A stretch of 40,329 nt of DNA, from assembly GCA_025351425.1 (NCBI GenBank), contig JANXVY010000024.1, forward strand, positions 1 to 40,329, read 5' to 3'. The position numbers and the translations under genes were made by a program. The notes under the pieces were generated by a model. It worked only from the letters and a program-made list of their open reading frames with translations, searched no databases and was not told the DNA's origin. Shown here one piece after another: positions 32,892 through 40,329 of the stretch; within the stretch, counting starts at the first letter, position 1, and every line of letters begins with the position of its first letter. This DNA is from Hyphomicrobium sp. (GTDB lineage: Bacteria > Pseudomonadota > Alphaproteobacteria > Rhizobiales > Hyphomicrobiaceae).

Positions 32892-33905
32892 TCAGGGCAC
32901 GGGCATGGCGGCCAGCGCCCGTTCATAGGCTTCAGAGGTGCGGATAGAGCCGGCTTCCTGGCCTGCGGCGGTCTTCAGCACGCTGCGCTTGACCAGGCCA
33001 CGCGCTTCAGGGATCAGCCGTTCGATCAGCGGCATGACGGCGGCGGCACTCGCGCGGCCAGCGCCATCGTCGATCTTGAGGGCGAAGCCGAGGCCAAGCT
33101 CAGGAAACGCGCCGCAATAGACGCCTTCCGCGCCGGGCTTCATGTAGATGCGGCCCGCCAGCGCCGACATCACGACCGTGTCCGCGCGACCCAGGCCAGA
33201 AACGAGTTCGGGTTCGTGCCAGCAGGCTTTCAGGATGCGCGCGACGGCGGTTTTGCGATCGGGGGCAAGGCCGGCGCCCGTTGCGAGCTTGGCAAAAACC
33301 CGCGCCAGGATGTCGAGCGGGATAGCCCAGGTGGGCACACAGCAGCCATCGACGCCGCGCACGGCCGCATCGAGGGGGAGGCCGGTGAGGCTTGCGAGAG
33401 CGTCATGAATATGGCGCTGCACGGGGTGCTGGTGATCGGCATAGCCCACGACCGGGGCGCTCAGAGCGCGGCTCGCCGCCAGCATGCCGGCGTGTTTGCC
33501 CGAACAGTTGTGATGAAACACCGAGGGGTGGCCGCCATGGGCTGCCAGCATCTGGCGGGCCTTCGCGCCTTGAGGTTCGGCTGCGCCGCAGACGAGGCAA
33601 GTTGCGGGGAGGTCGAGCTTTTCCATCATGCCGCGGGCGACGGCGACGTGGCGCTCCGCCCCGACGTGGGAGCCGCAGGCCAGCGCAATTTCCTGGTCGC
33701 CAAAGCCGAAGCGTTCGGCCGCGCCCGACTCGATGAGGGGAAGCGCCTGGATCAGTTTGATGGCCGAGCGGGGAAACACAGGGCGGGCGCACGCGCCGAG
33801 CGCGAGGATGGGGTTGCCGGTGACGCCCGTCACCACCAGCGAGCCGCGATGCAGGCTTTCGACCTGCGGGCCGCGGGTGACTTCGACGAGAACGGGATTG
33901 GTCAT
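32892..33905 (-). CDS. L-asparaginase, Rhizobium type (type II ReAV-like)
   Basis: Hydrolyses asparagine to aspartate and ammonia. This 337-residue enzyme belongs to the PF06089 group typified by the R. etli enzyme, which resembles serine beta-lactamases rather than E. coli AnsB. Catalytic Ser47 and Lys50 lie in PRSAIKLIQ, Ser79 in ACGSHVGA, and the metal-binding Cys134, Lys137 and Cys188 in HNCSGKHAG and VDGCCVPTW. These match the known enzyme positions one residue lower. The ATG at 33905 is chosen because MTNPVLVEVTRGPQVES is the family start. There is no signal peptide, so it is cytoplasmic. The MITE-like element lies upstream. Confidence 0.95.
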   Translation of the reverse strand: MTNPVLVEVTRGPQVESLHRGSLVVTGVTGNPILALGACARPVFPRSAIKLIQALPLIESGAAERFGFGDQEIALACGSHVGAERHVAVARGMMEKLDLPATCLVCGAAEPQGAKARQMLAAHGGHPSVFHHNCSGKHAGMLAASRALSAPVVGYADHQHPVQRHIHDALASLTGLPLDAAVRGVDGCCVPTWAIPLDILARVFAKLATGAGLAPDRKTAVARILKACWHEPELVSGLGRADTVVMSALAGRIYMKPGAEGVYCGAFPELGLGFALKIDDGAGRASAAAVMPLIERLIPEARGLVKRSVLKTAAGQEAGSIRTSEAYERALAAMPVP

Positions 33906-34048
33906 CGCGGCGGGGGCTCCAAAGCTGAGCCCGGTGGCCAGCATGCAGAGCGAGTATCACGGTGCCGGCGGCTGGCATACCATGCCGCGTAGTGAAGCAG
34001 GGCCCACGGCTGTCTGGTTTAAGCGTCCAGGCCACAAATCTCAAAAAT

Positions 34049-34190
34049 TGTCATCCTCGGGCTTGTCCCGAGGACCCATTTTCCAACAGGGGTCGTTGGC
34101 ATTTTTAGAGGGCGTGGCACGCCGCGAGCCGAAATTCGCAGTGCCGATCGCGTTGAGGTATGGGTCCTCGGGACAAGCCCGAGGATGACA
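34049..34190. mobile_element. MITE-like inverted-repeat element
   Basis: Two perfect 30-bp arms (34049-34078 and 34161-34190) in inverted orientation enclose 82 bp with no gene. The arm sequence (TCCTCGGGCTTGTCCCGAGGA core) is one I recall as frequent in Hyphomicrobiales genomes. No target-site duplication is obvious. The surrounding 33906-34330 otherwise contains a weak hairpin GAGAGC/GCTCTC at 34283-34297, after the tonB-like gene, and no gene that I can support. Confidence 0.85.
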
Positions 34191-34330
34191 GCTGTTTGCA
34201 TGTCGCGGGCATTGAGAACCAGTCAAAAATTGAATGGGACTTGACGCTTGTGTCACCAAGCTCAAAGCTCAGCCGGACAGCCGAGAGCAGGGCTCTCCGC
34301 CCGAAACCTGGGCTGGAGCCTCAAATAGCG

Positions 34331-35047
34331 TCAGCCGGACTTGCGTTTGAAGGTCAGGGGGACGTTGAAGCGCTGACCGGCGCCCAGGAGGCCGGGGAGC
34401 GGGGGGAAATCTGCGCGGTCGAGCCATTCGACGGCGGCCTTGTCGAGCGTCGCTATCCCTGAACTCTTGATGACTTCGCGGTCGACGATCTTGCCGTTGC
34501 CGTCGAGCGTGAAGCCGAGTGTCACCTGGCCGACCGCGCCCGAAACCGACCTGGACTTCACGCGCTGCAGGGCGCCGTGGATCTTGCCGACGTAGGCCAA
34601 CAGGGCCGTCGCCTTGCCGCCATCCTGGGCTGCGCCCGCGCTCTTTTCCGAATACATCTCGACCTGGGCCGCCTGGTCGCGGGCGGCGACTTCCTGGGGC
34701 TTGGCGATTTCGGGCGGGGGGGCTTCATGGACCTCGATGGTTTCGGTCGGGCTTTGGAGGGCTAAGACCACATCCTTCAATTCAGGCTCGACGGGCTTCG
34801 TCTCGGCGACCGGATTGGGGTTGGCGACCATCGGTGCGACCTCGGCCACCTCGACGCGCTCGTTGGCGTCGCCGAAGCTGACGGCTTCGATGGTCATGCC
34901 CTGTTCGATATGGAACGCGTCTTGGCCTGAGCCTTCGTCGTAGACCTCGCGCGCGCCGGTGCCAGCGAAGCTGATCATCGGCAGCAGCACCAGCGAGTGC
35001 AGCAGCACGGACGCGATCCAGGTCGTTATCGTCAGCTGGTTGAACAC
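34331..35047 (-). CDS. TonB-like energy transducer
   Basis: A 238-residue TonB-family protein transmitting proton-motive force to outer-membrane receptors. One N-terminal helix (ITTWIASVLLHSLVLL, residues 7-22) carries the His16 of the SHLS-like region (LLHSLVL). A spacer rich in Glu/Val/Pro but only moderately Pro-rich follows, and the C-terminal domain (about 150-238) contains GQVTLGFTLDGNGKIVD and SSGIATLDKAAVEWLDRADFPPLP, typical of TonB C-termini. It starts 12 nt after exbD ends, completing the exbB-exbD-tonB order. The expected partner is the divergent receptor at 37029. Confidence 0.92.
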   Translation of the reverse strand: MFNQLTITTWIASVLLHSLVLLPMISFAGTGAREVYDEGSGQDAFHIEQGMTIEAVSFGDANERVEVAEVAPMVANPNPVAETKPVEPELKDVVLALQSPTETIEVHEAPPPEIAKPQEVAARDQAAQVEMYSEKSAGAAQDGGKATALLAYVGKIHGALQRVKSRSVSGAVGQVTLGFTLDGNGKIVDREVIKSSGIATLDKAAVEWLDRADFPPLPGLLGAGQRFNVPLTFKRKSG

Positions 35048-35059
35048 GGTCTCACACCT

Positions 35060-35527
35060 CTACTGAGCGGGCATGGCTGGCGGACGAGGACCACCGGCTG
35101 GCTGGGCCAACAGCGATACGCGGCCGTAACCTGCCTCGCCCACGCGGCCCAGAATTTCCATGACGTCGCCATAGGCCTGCTTCTTGTCGGCGCGCACGTA
35201 GACGACCGTGTCGCCTTCCGCCGCCTTGATCGCCATGAGCCGGGAGACGATTTCGGTGCGGGGAATGAATTCGTCGCGGACCTGGAGGTTACCTTCAGGC
35301 GTCAGCGTGACGACCATCGGCTTCTTGGTCTGGCCGAGCCTCACGGCGCTGGTCTTGGGCAGGTCGACCGGCACGCCAGCGACCATCAGGGGGGCTGCAA
35401 CCATGAAGATGATCAGCAGCACCAGCATCACGTCGACCATGGGCGTGATGTTGATGTCGGCGATCGGCTTGTAGGCGCCGTCGTCGTCATCGCCGTAAGC
35501 GGAGCTGGAGCCTAATGACACACCCAT
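35060..35527 (-). CDS. exbD: ExbD/TolR-family biopolymer transport protein
   Basis: The inner-membrane partner of ExbB, it forms the proton channel energising TonB. The 155-residue protein has the signature NITPMVDVMLVLLIIFMV, in which the membrane Asp lies at the helix start, followed by a periplasmic domain (VYVRADKKQAYGDVMEILG). The ATG at 35527 overlaps the exbB stop by one base (TGATG), so translation is coupled. It has a long Gly/Pro end (PAGGPRPPAMPAQ). It belongs to the TonB rather than the Tol system by its neighbours. Confidence 0.94.
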   Translation of the reverse strand: MGVSLGSSSAYGDDDDGAYKPIADINITPMVDVMLVLLIIFMVAAPLMVAGVPVDLPKTSAVRLGQTKKPMVVTLTPEGNLQVRDEFIPRTEIVSRLMAIKAAEGDTVVYVRADKKQAYGDVMEILGRVGEAGYGRVSLLAQPAGGPRPPAMPAQ

Positions 35528-36216
35528 CACTTCACTCCCTTGATGGGACGGATCTTGTCGGCATCGCCGCGCGAGAGGGACTTGGCGAGGGTGACGATGG
35601 ACTTAGCCGAGCGTTCGGCGGCCTGGCCCAGCGCGACGTTGATCATGTTGTAGGCGACGACGGCGGGAATGGCGGCGGCAAGACCCAATGCCGTGACAAA
35701 GAGGGCTTCGGCGATGCCGGGCGCGACGACGGCCAAGCTCGTGTCACGCGATTGGGCGATGGAGGTGAAAGAGTGCATGATGCCCCAGACGGTGCCGAAC
35801 AGGCCGACGAAGGGCGTGGTGGAGCCAACGGTTGCAAGGAAGGGAAGGCCGGCCTCGATCGCACGCAGTTCAGACTTCAAGCCGCCGCGCATGGCGCGCT
35901 CAAGGCGGGCGCGGATGTCGGTGCGGGCTTCACCGGAGCTTGCGCCATCGTGCAACTCGGCGAGCGCTGCCTGTCCGATGGCGGCGCCGAGGCCCGGCGT
36001 ATCGGTGGATGGGAGACGGCCGTCAGCGGCTTGCGCTTCGAGGCTGGCGTTCTCCTCGGCCAGCGTGCGCAGCCGCAGGACTTTCTGGAACGTGATCGCC
36101 CAGGATGCGACCGAGCAACCGATCAGAATCAGCGCAATCAGCTGCACCACGGGGTCGGCGTGCTGCACCATGCCGACAACTGAAAAATCTCGACCGCCTT
36201 CACTACCTTGCGCCAC
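35527..36216 (-). CDS. exbB: ExbB/TolQ-family proton channel protein
   Basis: A 229-residue inner-membrane protein with three helices: residues 24-46, 122-150 and 165-193. The conserved second-helix segment is [28 protein letters not shown], the ExbB/TolQ/MotA channel signature, followed by [20 protein letters not shown]. There is no long periplasmic N-terminal extension. It overlaps exbD by one base and lies about 120 bp after the stop of the orphan gene at 36338, with a strong hairpin in that gap. This is a TonB-type ExbB judged by its neighbours rather than by its sequence alone. Confidence 0.93.
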   Translation of the reverse strand: MAQGSEGGRDFSVVGMVQHADPVVQLIALILIGCSVASWAITFQKVLRLRTLAEENASLEAQAADGRLPSTDTPGLGAAIGQAALAELHDGASSGEARTDIRARLERAMRGGLKSELRAIEAGLPFLATVGSTTPFVGLFGTVWGIMHSFTSIAQSRDTSLAVVAPGIAEALFVTALGLAAAIPAVVAYNMINVALGQAAERSAKSIVTLAKSLSRGDADKIRPIKGVK

Positions 36217-36304
36217 TCATCCGCTCCTTGACGTGCTCGTTTTTTCAGGTTCGTTTTTTAAGTTCGTTTCGGTGCGCGCGGCCGCCCCACCAACCCCGCG
36301 CGCG

Positions 36305-36339
36305 GATACCAGCGGTCAGAAGTTTCGACCGCTGGTATC
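36305..36339. promoter_or_regulatory. Strong 13-bp inverted repeat upstream of exbB
   Basis: GATACCAGCGGTC/GACCGCTGGTATC (36305-36317 with 36327-36339), perfect, loop AGAAGTTTC. It starts at the stop codon of the upstream gene and lies about 90 bp before the exbB start. There is no T-run after it on the minus strand, so it may be an operator or an mRNA-stabilising hairpin rather than a terminator. Function is inference. Confidence 0.55.
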
Positions 36340-36811
36340 ATTTGTTGAGGCCCGGCCCTGCGACCGACGTGAACGACATTCTGGATAGGCAATCCGTGAC
36401 CGGGCCGCCGTCAGCGCGGCATTCCATGACCTCGTTGACCAGCACGCTGGCGATTTTCTCGCAGGCGAGGCCTTCGATCTCGAACAGCTTGACGGTTTTC
36501 TTGGAGGCCTTCAGCGGGGCGAGGTCGACAGCAAAGCGGCGGGCGATCACGCCGTCGGGCTGGAACAGGACGAGGTCGAGCTTCACCGCCTGATAGGCCT
36601 CGCCCGTATTGTTGACGACGACGTAGGCGCGGCAGCCCTTGTCGAAAGTTTCGAGCTTGTTCAGCTCGATGGCGAGCGTGGAAATTTCGGCGGCATCGGC
36701 TGCGGGGGCGAAAGCGGCGGGCACCATCGGGCCGGCGGCGAAACACGCGGATACGGCGCGCCAGAGCGATGCGCTTTTCAAGCCCATCCGTGCCATTCGT
36801 CTCGCTGCCAT
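36338..36811 (-). CDS. Exported protein of unknown function preceding exbBD
   Basis: An exported protein of about 157 residues from the ATG at 36811. The N-terminus has MAARRMARMG and a hydrophobic stretch ending in AFAPAADA, a plausible signal peptide. The mature part contains three cysteines (DKGCRAYVVVN, LACEKIASVL, MECRADGGPVTDC, with an additional one) and a beta-rich pattern (LDLVLFQPDGVIARRFAVDL) suggestive of an immunoglobulin-like periplasmic fold. Several Met codons make the exact start uncertain (36811, 36796, 36787, or 36898 upstream). Genes of this kind next to exbB suggest a periplasmic partner of the TonB system, which is inference. It may share a transcript with exbB despite the hairpin between them. 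Confidence 0.75.
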   Translation of the reverse strand: MAARRMARMGLKSASLWRAVSACFAAGPMVPAAFAPAADAAEISTLAIELNKLETFDKGCRAYVVVNNTGEAYQAVKLDLVLFQPDGVIARRFAVDLAPLKASKKTVKLFEIEGLACEKIASVLVNEVMECRADGGPVTDCLSRMSFTSVAGPGLNK

Positions 36812-37028
36812 TCGTCCGGGTCCGATCACTGCGCTTGTGTAGCCAGACAATCCAGCCTGCGTGGCGCGCAAAACACACCATCGGCCGCGGATGGTCAAGG
36901 CGGCGGCGGTTCCAATGTTTCACCTTGCTGGAATTGGCCGAAGCACTTTAGGCCGGAAGACATGTCGCGGGGCCCGTACGGCGTACTTCATGGCGCGCCG
37001 CTTGACGTTCGGGGGCAGCGACTTACGC

Positions 37029-39680
37029 ATGACGACACATAAATTTTACCTCTCCGTGATCGCTGGCACGCTCGCCGCTGCGCCCTATTCGGCGTCGGCG
37101 CAGCAACCGCCGAGCCCGCCACCGCCAACTGCGGCCACGCAAACCGCGCCCGCAACTGCGGCCGTTGCGCCCGTTGCGCCAGCACCCGCGGCGGCTCCGG
37201 CTGTTCCGGCGCCCCAACAAAGCGGGCAGGCACCCGCTCCGGCAGGGCAGGGCATCGCGGTGCCTGAGGTTCAAGTCGTGCAACCCGATGCGACGCCGCC
37301 CAAGCCGAAAGCCGCCCAGCAGGCTGCGACCCGGAAGCCCGCGCCGGCACGTGCGGCGGCAGCACCTGCGCCGCAACCGGCAGCTCAGCCCGCGCCGCAA
37401 CCCGTGGCGAAAACAGCCGTGCCTTCGGCTGTGACGCCGCCCGCGCCGACGCAAGTGAAGCTGTCGCCAGTAGGGGGCAGCGAGATTGCGATCGAGAAGG
37501 TTGCCGGATCAGTTTCGACGGTCTCGGCTGCCGACGTCGCCCGCTCGGGCTCGGCGTCGATCCAGGATGTGCTGGCCGCCCGCGTACCGGGCATCACGCT
37601 CAACGACCTGCAAGGCAGCGGCTTTCAAACCGACGTGCAGTATCGGGGCTTTTCGGCCTCGCCCGTCGATGGCGTCGCGCAGGGCCTCGCGATCTATCAG
37701 AACGGCGTGCGCATCAACGAAGCGTTCGGGGATACGGTCAACTGGGACTTCCTGCCGTCGAACGCCATCGGCGATATCACCGTGATGAGCAACAATCCGG
37801 CGTTCGGATTGAACGCCATCGGCGGATCAATCAGCATCGGCATGAAGGACGGGTTTTCCTATCAGGGCGGCGAGATCGACGGGCGGATCGGCTCGTTCGG
37901 GCGCAAGCAAGTCGGCGTGCAGGCGGGCCTGCGTCACGGCCCTGCCGGGGTCTATGTGGCTTATGAAGACATCCAGGACGGCGGGTGGCGCGATAACTCG
38001 CCGGCCCACATCCGGCGCTTCTACGGCGACCTCGGGTTCAAGGCCGACGGCAACGAGTTGCACGTCAACCTGACGCGGGCCAACAACTTCTATGGCGTGG
38101 TGACGGCGGCGCCGGTCAACCTGCTGGCGACGGGCTGGGGCCGGACCTATACGTCGCCGCAGACGACCGTGAACGACGTCGTGATGCCGACGGTCAACGC
38201 CTCGCTCAAGATCAACGACACGACGAAGCTATCGGGCGTCGCCTATTACCGCGGGTTCTCGCAGCGCCACGTGGACGCGAACCTCACCAACGCGCAGGAT
38301 TGCGGCGGCGTGCTGTGCGACAACGGCCATCCCGTGCTGGACCAGAACGGCGATCCGGTGCCGTCCACGAACGCGGCAGGGCTGCCTTACGGGAGCGAAA
38401 TCGACCGCACGTCGATCGACAGCGACAGCTACGGCGGGTCGCTGCAGGGGGTCAACAAATCCAAGCTGTTCGGGCGGCCCAACCAGTTCCTGATCGGAGC
38501 CAGTATCGATCACGGCGTCACCAGCTACCGGACAACGGCCGAATTCGGCACCATCGATCCCGCGACGTTCCTCATCACCGGGTCGGGGCTCATCGCCTCG
38601 ACGCCGTTCGACCTTGCTCCACGCAACGTCAAGGGCACCAACGACTACACGGGCGTGTTCTTCTCCAACGCGCTGGACGTGACGGACGCGTTCACGCTGA
38701 CGGTGGGTGGGCGGTTCAACGTCGCCAAGATCGAGATCCAGGACCTGACGGGCCGGCCGGAAGCGGCAGGGCTCAACGGCACGCACACCTATGAACGGTT
38801 CAATCCGATGATCGGGGGCACGTACAAGCTCACGCCGGGCTTGAGCGTTTATGGCGGCTATTCGGAAGCCAACCGCGCGCCGACGATTGCCGAACTGTCG
38901 TGCTCGGACCCCAACAATCCGTGCGTAATCTCGACGTTCCTCACGTCCGACCCCGAGTTGAAGCAGGTCGTTTCGCACACGGCGGAAGTGGGATTGCGGG
39001 GAGAGTTGCATTCGGGCGATGCACGCCAGAAGCTCGACTGGACGCTGGGGGTGTTCCGGACGCTCAACACCGACGACATCCTGCCGATCGCGTCGGTGGC
39101 CCAGGCGCGCGGGTATTTCGCCAATGCCGGCGAGACGCTGCGGCAGGGGCTGGAAGCGAGCGTGTCGTACAAGGACGACCGGCTGAGCGTGTATGGAAGC
39201 TATAACTATCTGGATGCGACATTCCAGACGGCGCAGGTGCTGTCCTCGCCCAACAACCCGCTCAATCCCGATCCCGCGCAGCCCTATTTCATCACCGTTC
39301 GTCCGGGCGACCACATCCCCAACATTCCGGCGCACAAATTCAAGGCCGGGATCGACTACTGGATGACGCCTGAGTGGAAGCTGGGCGCGGATATGGTGGC
39401 AGCGACCGACCAGTTTTTCCGGGGCGATGAAAACAACCAGAACAAGACGCTGGCGGGGTATGCCACGTTCAACCTGCATACATCGTACGATCTGTCGAAG
39501 AACATCCAGCTGTATGGGCTGATCAACAATGTGTTCGACGCCCGGTATGCGACGTACGGCACGTATGTGAACCTCGACAACGCCAACAGCATCGGCAGCC
39601 CGATCAACTTCACGGATCCGCGCTCGATCACGCCGGCAACGCCGTTCGCCGCGTATGGCGGGATCAAGGTCCGGTTCTGA
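37029..39680 (+). CDS. TonB-dependent outer-membrane receptor with long Pro/Ala-rich N-terminus
   Basis: A receptor of 883 residues. The signal peptide MTTHKFYLSVIAGTLAAAPY is cleaved after SASA (residue 24). Residues 26-140 are Pro/Ala-rich, with a possible TonB-box at 76-85 (IAVPEVQVVQ). The plug domain starts near 151 (SEIAIEKVAGSVSTVSAADV, then IQDVLAARVPGITLNDLQGS and YRGFSASPVDG). The barrel follows, with cysteines in DCGGVLCDNG and ELSCSDPNNPC. It ends with VRF, the usual C-terminal aromatic residue. The substrate cannot be assigned; DQNGDPVPS is an acidic loop that may bind a cation. It is divergent from the exbB-exbD-tonB-like cluster, its likely energy source, and from the orphan gene at 36338, so the intergenic 36812-37028 should contain shared promoters. 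Confidence 0.93.
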   Translation: MTTHKFYLSVIAGTLAAAPYSASAQQPPSPPPPTAATQTAPATAAVAPVAPAPAAAPAVPAPQQSGQAPAPAGQGIAVPEVQVVQPDATPPKPKAAQQAATRKPAPARAAAAPAPQPAAQPAPQPVAKTAVPSAVTPPAPTQVKLSPVGGSEIAIEKVAGSVSTVSAADVARSGSASIQDVLAARVPGITLNDLQGSGFQTDVQYRGFSASPVDGVAQGLAIYQNGVRINEAFGDTVNWDFLPSNAIGDITVMSNNPAFGLNAIGGSISIGMKDGFSYQGGEIDGRIGSFGRKQVGVQAGLRHGPAGVYVAYEDIQDGGWRDNSPAHIRRFYGDLGFKADGNELHVNLTRANNFYGVVTAAPVNLLATGWGRTYTSPQTTVNDVVMPTVNASLKINDTTKLSGVAYYRGFSQRHVDANLTNAQDCGGVLCDNGHPVLDQNGDPVPSTNAAGLPYGSEIDRTSIDSDSYGGSLQGVNKSKLFGRPNQFLIGASIDHGVTSYRTTAEFGTIDPATFLITGSGLIASTPFDLAPRNVKGTNDYTGVFFSNALDVTDAFTLTVGGRFNVAKIEIQDLTGRPEAAGLNGTHTYERFNPMIGGTYKLTPGLSVYGGYSEANRAPTIAELSCSDPNNPCVISTFLTSDPELKQVVSHTAEVGLRGELHSGDARQKLDWTLGVFRTLNTDDILPIASVAQARGYFANAGETLRQGLEASVSYKDDRLSVYGSYNYLDATFQTAQVLSSPNNPLNPDPAQPYFITVRPGDHIPNIPAHKFKAGIDYWMTPEWKLGADMVAATDQFFRGDENNQNKTLAGYATFNLHTSYDLSKNIQLYGLINNVFDARYATYGTYVNLDNANSIGSPINFTDPRSITPATPFAAYGGIKVRF

Positions 39681-39735
39681 GAGACTTGTCCCCTTCCACT
39701 GCAAGACCGGTTGCGCGGTGATAGTGGGGGATCTC

Positions 39736-39927
39736 TTACGGCTGTTCGCCAGGGGCGCGAGGCTTGCTACCCGGCGGAGGCGTCTTGAGGGCCGCCTCGG
39801 CTTTGCGCTCCTCTTCCTCGTCAAGGCTTGCGAGCATGGTGATCATGCGCCAGTTGGCCGGACGCCTTAGTACCGTGTTGTAGGTGCGACGGAGCGATGG
39901 GCCCAGCCATACGACGAATTTGTTCAC
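39736..39927 (-). CDS. Small hypothetical basic protein
   Basis: A 63-residue frame from a GTG at 39927 (AAGG about 8 nt upstream): MNKFVVWLGPSLRRTYNTVL, then RRPANWRMITMLASLDEEEE, then a Pro-rich basic tail. A short amphipathic start and an acidic run suggest a real small protein, but I recognise no family. The frame is open upstream to 40182 with sequence that does not look coding. It converges on the receptor gene, 55 bp away. Confidence 0.45.
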   Translation of the reverse strand: MNKFVVWLGPSLRRTYNTVLRRPANWRMITMLASLDEEEERKAEAALKTPPPGSKPRAPGEQP

Positions 39928-40329
39928 GCGGAACCTTGCTTGGCTTTGTTTCAAGGACGCGTAACCCCCGACAGGCAGGGAAGTTCCGAAAGGCTCCGTT
40001 GCTTCCCAACCGAACGAGAACAGATTCACTCGCCATGACATTTGTTGTGATGTTGCAGCCAAATTGCGTTCGCGTGAGCGACAAGCTGCGATAAACTTAT
40101 CCCCGCGCCCTCCAGCCAGCGTTACGCTCAGCGCAACCCATGCACGGGGGGACGCACTCGAGGGCGTCTCGAAATGTGGCATGGGGGGCAGGTGGAACCA
40201 GCCGCACGCGGTGGTGTGGTTACCTTGTGGTGCGCTTATACACGTTGAGAGGGAGTGGCGCGCCCTGCACTCGCTATCGGTAAGTCCAGGCCGTCTGGAT
40301 ACTGCCGGTGTGTCCTTGAGGTGCGAAAG
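39928..40329. other. Right-edge region without a supported gene
   Basis: I see no convincing coding frame, RNA gene or hairpin here. The open extension of the small gene to 40182 lacks protein-like features. A gene may lie beyond the right edge. Confidence 0.4.

Noticed and set aside
38229-39824. 531-codon minus-strand open frame opposite the receptor barrel
   Set aside because: Arg/Val-rich mirror frame of a confident gene, with no domain or signal.
1-40329. tRNA or rRNA genes, prophage, toxin-antitoxin or defence modules
   Set aside because: No cloverleaf with TTCGANTC-type arm, no rRNA landmark, no integrase or transposase reading frame, and no toxin-antitoxin or defence gene was recognised.

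Overview
The window is GC-rich chromosomal DNA from an alphaproteobacterium, most likely of the order Hyphomicrobiales (Rhizobiales), perhaps near Hyphomicrobium. The evidence is a three-gene petABC cytochrome bc1 operon, a Rhizobium-type (type II) asparaginase, a TIGR03808-like Tat-exported repeat protein, a DUF6111-like protein, an H-NS-type protein, and two intergenic repeat types that I know from memory as typical of Rhizobiales genomes. The family is inference. I see no prophage, CRISPR array, rRNA, tRNA or complete insertion sequence. This is mostly a core-genome stretch with small exported orphan proteins and dispersed palindromes.

Layout. 1-3.5 kb: the 5' part of guaA, a cold-shock gene with its own terminator and a structured leader, four small orphan genes (two exported) around a 37-nt duplicated repeat, and a GNAT acetyltransferase. 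3.5-9 kb, minus strand: rarA, mtnP and petA-petB-petC. 9-15 kb: trmL converging on an exported lysozyme-fold-like protein; a translationally overlapped cluster of Nudix CoA pyrophosphatase, DUF6111 and cca; H-NS; iron superoxide dismutase. 15-24 kb: a DUF4236 protein, Ohr peroxidase, a DHA2-type exporter joined to a gamma-glutamyltransferase-family hydrolase, an oxalate/formate-type antiporter, a POT peptide transporter, and trhO with a methyltransferase.

24-31 kb: methylmalonyl-CoA mutase and its chaperone GTPase meaB lie on the plus strand about 3.5 kb apart. Between them, on the opposite strand, are three Pro/Ala-rich envelope proteins. One is a DUF900-type alpha/beta hydrolase whose nucleophile serine has become glycine. 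This trio is the most unusual set in the window and has no function I can assign. 31-34 kb: pyroglutamyl-peptidase, a Tat-exported beta-helix protein, the asparaginase and an inverted-repeat (MITE-like) element. 34-40 kb: a complete TonB energy-transduction set (orphan exported gene, exbB, exbD, tonB-like) divergent from a TonB-dependent receptor with a long Pro/Ala-rich N-terminal extension, followed by one small orphan gene.

How they fit together: petABC is the respiratory core. The mutase and MeaB complete propionyl-CoA or ethylmalonyl-CoA assimilation. Ohr and SodB handle oxidative stress. The receptor, exbBD and tonB-like genes form a self-contained outer-membrane uptake unit of unknown substrate. 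Starts were chosen from ribosome-binding sites and family N-termini, so several differ from the longest open frame.
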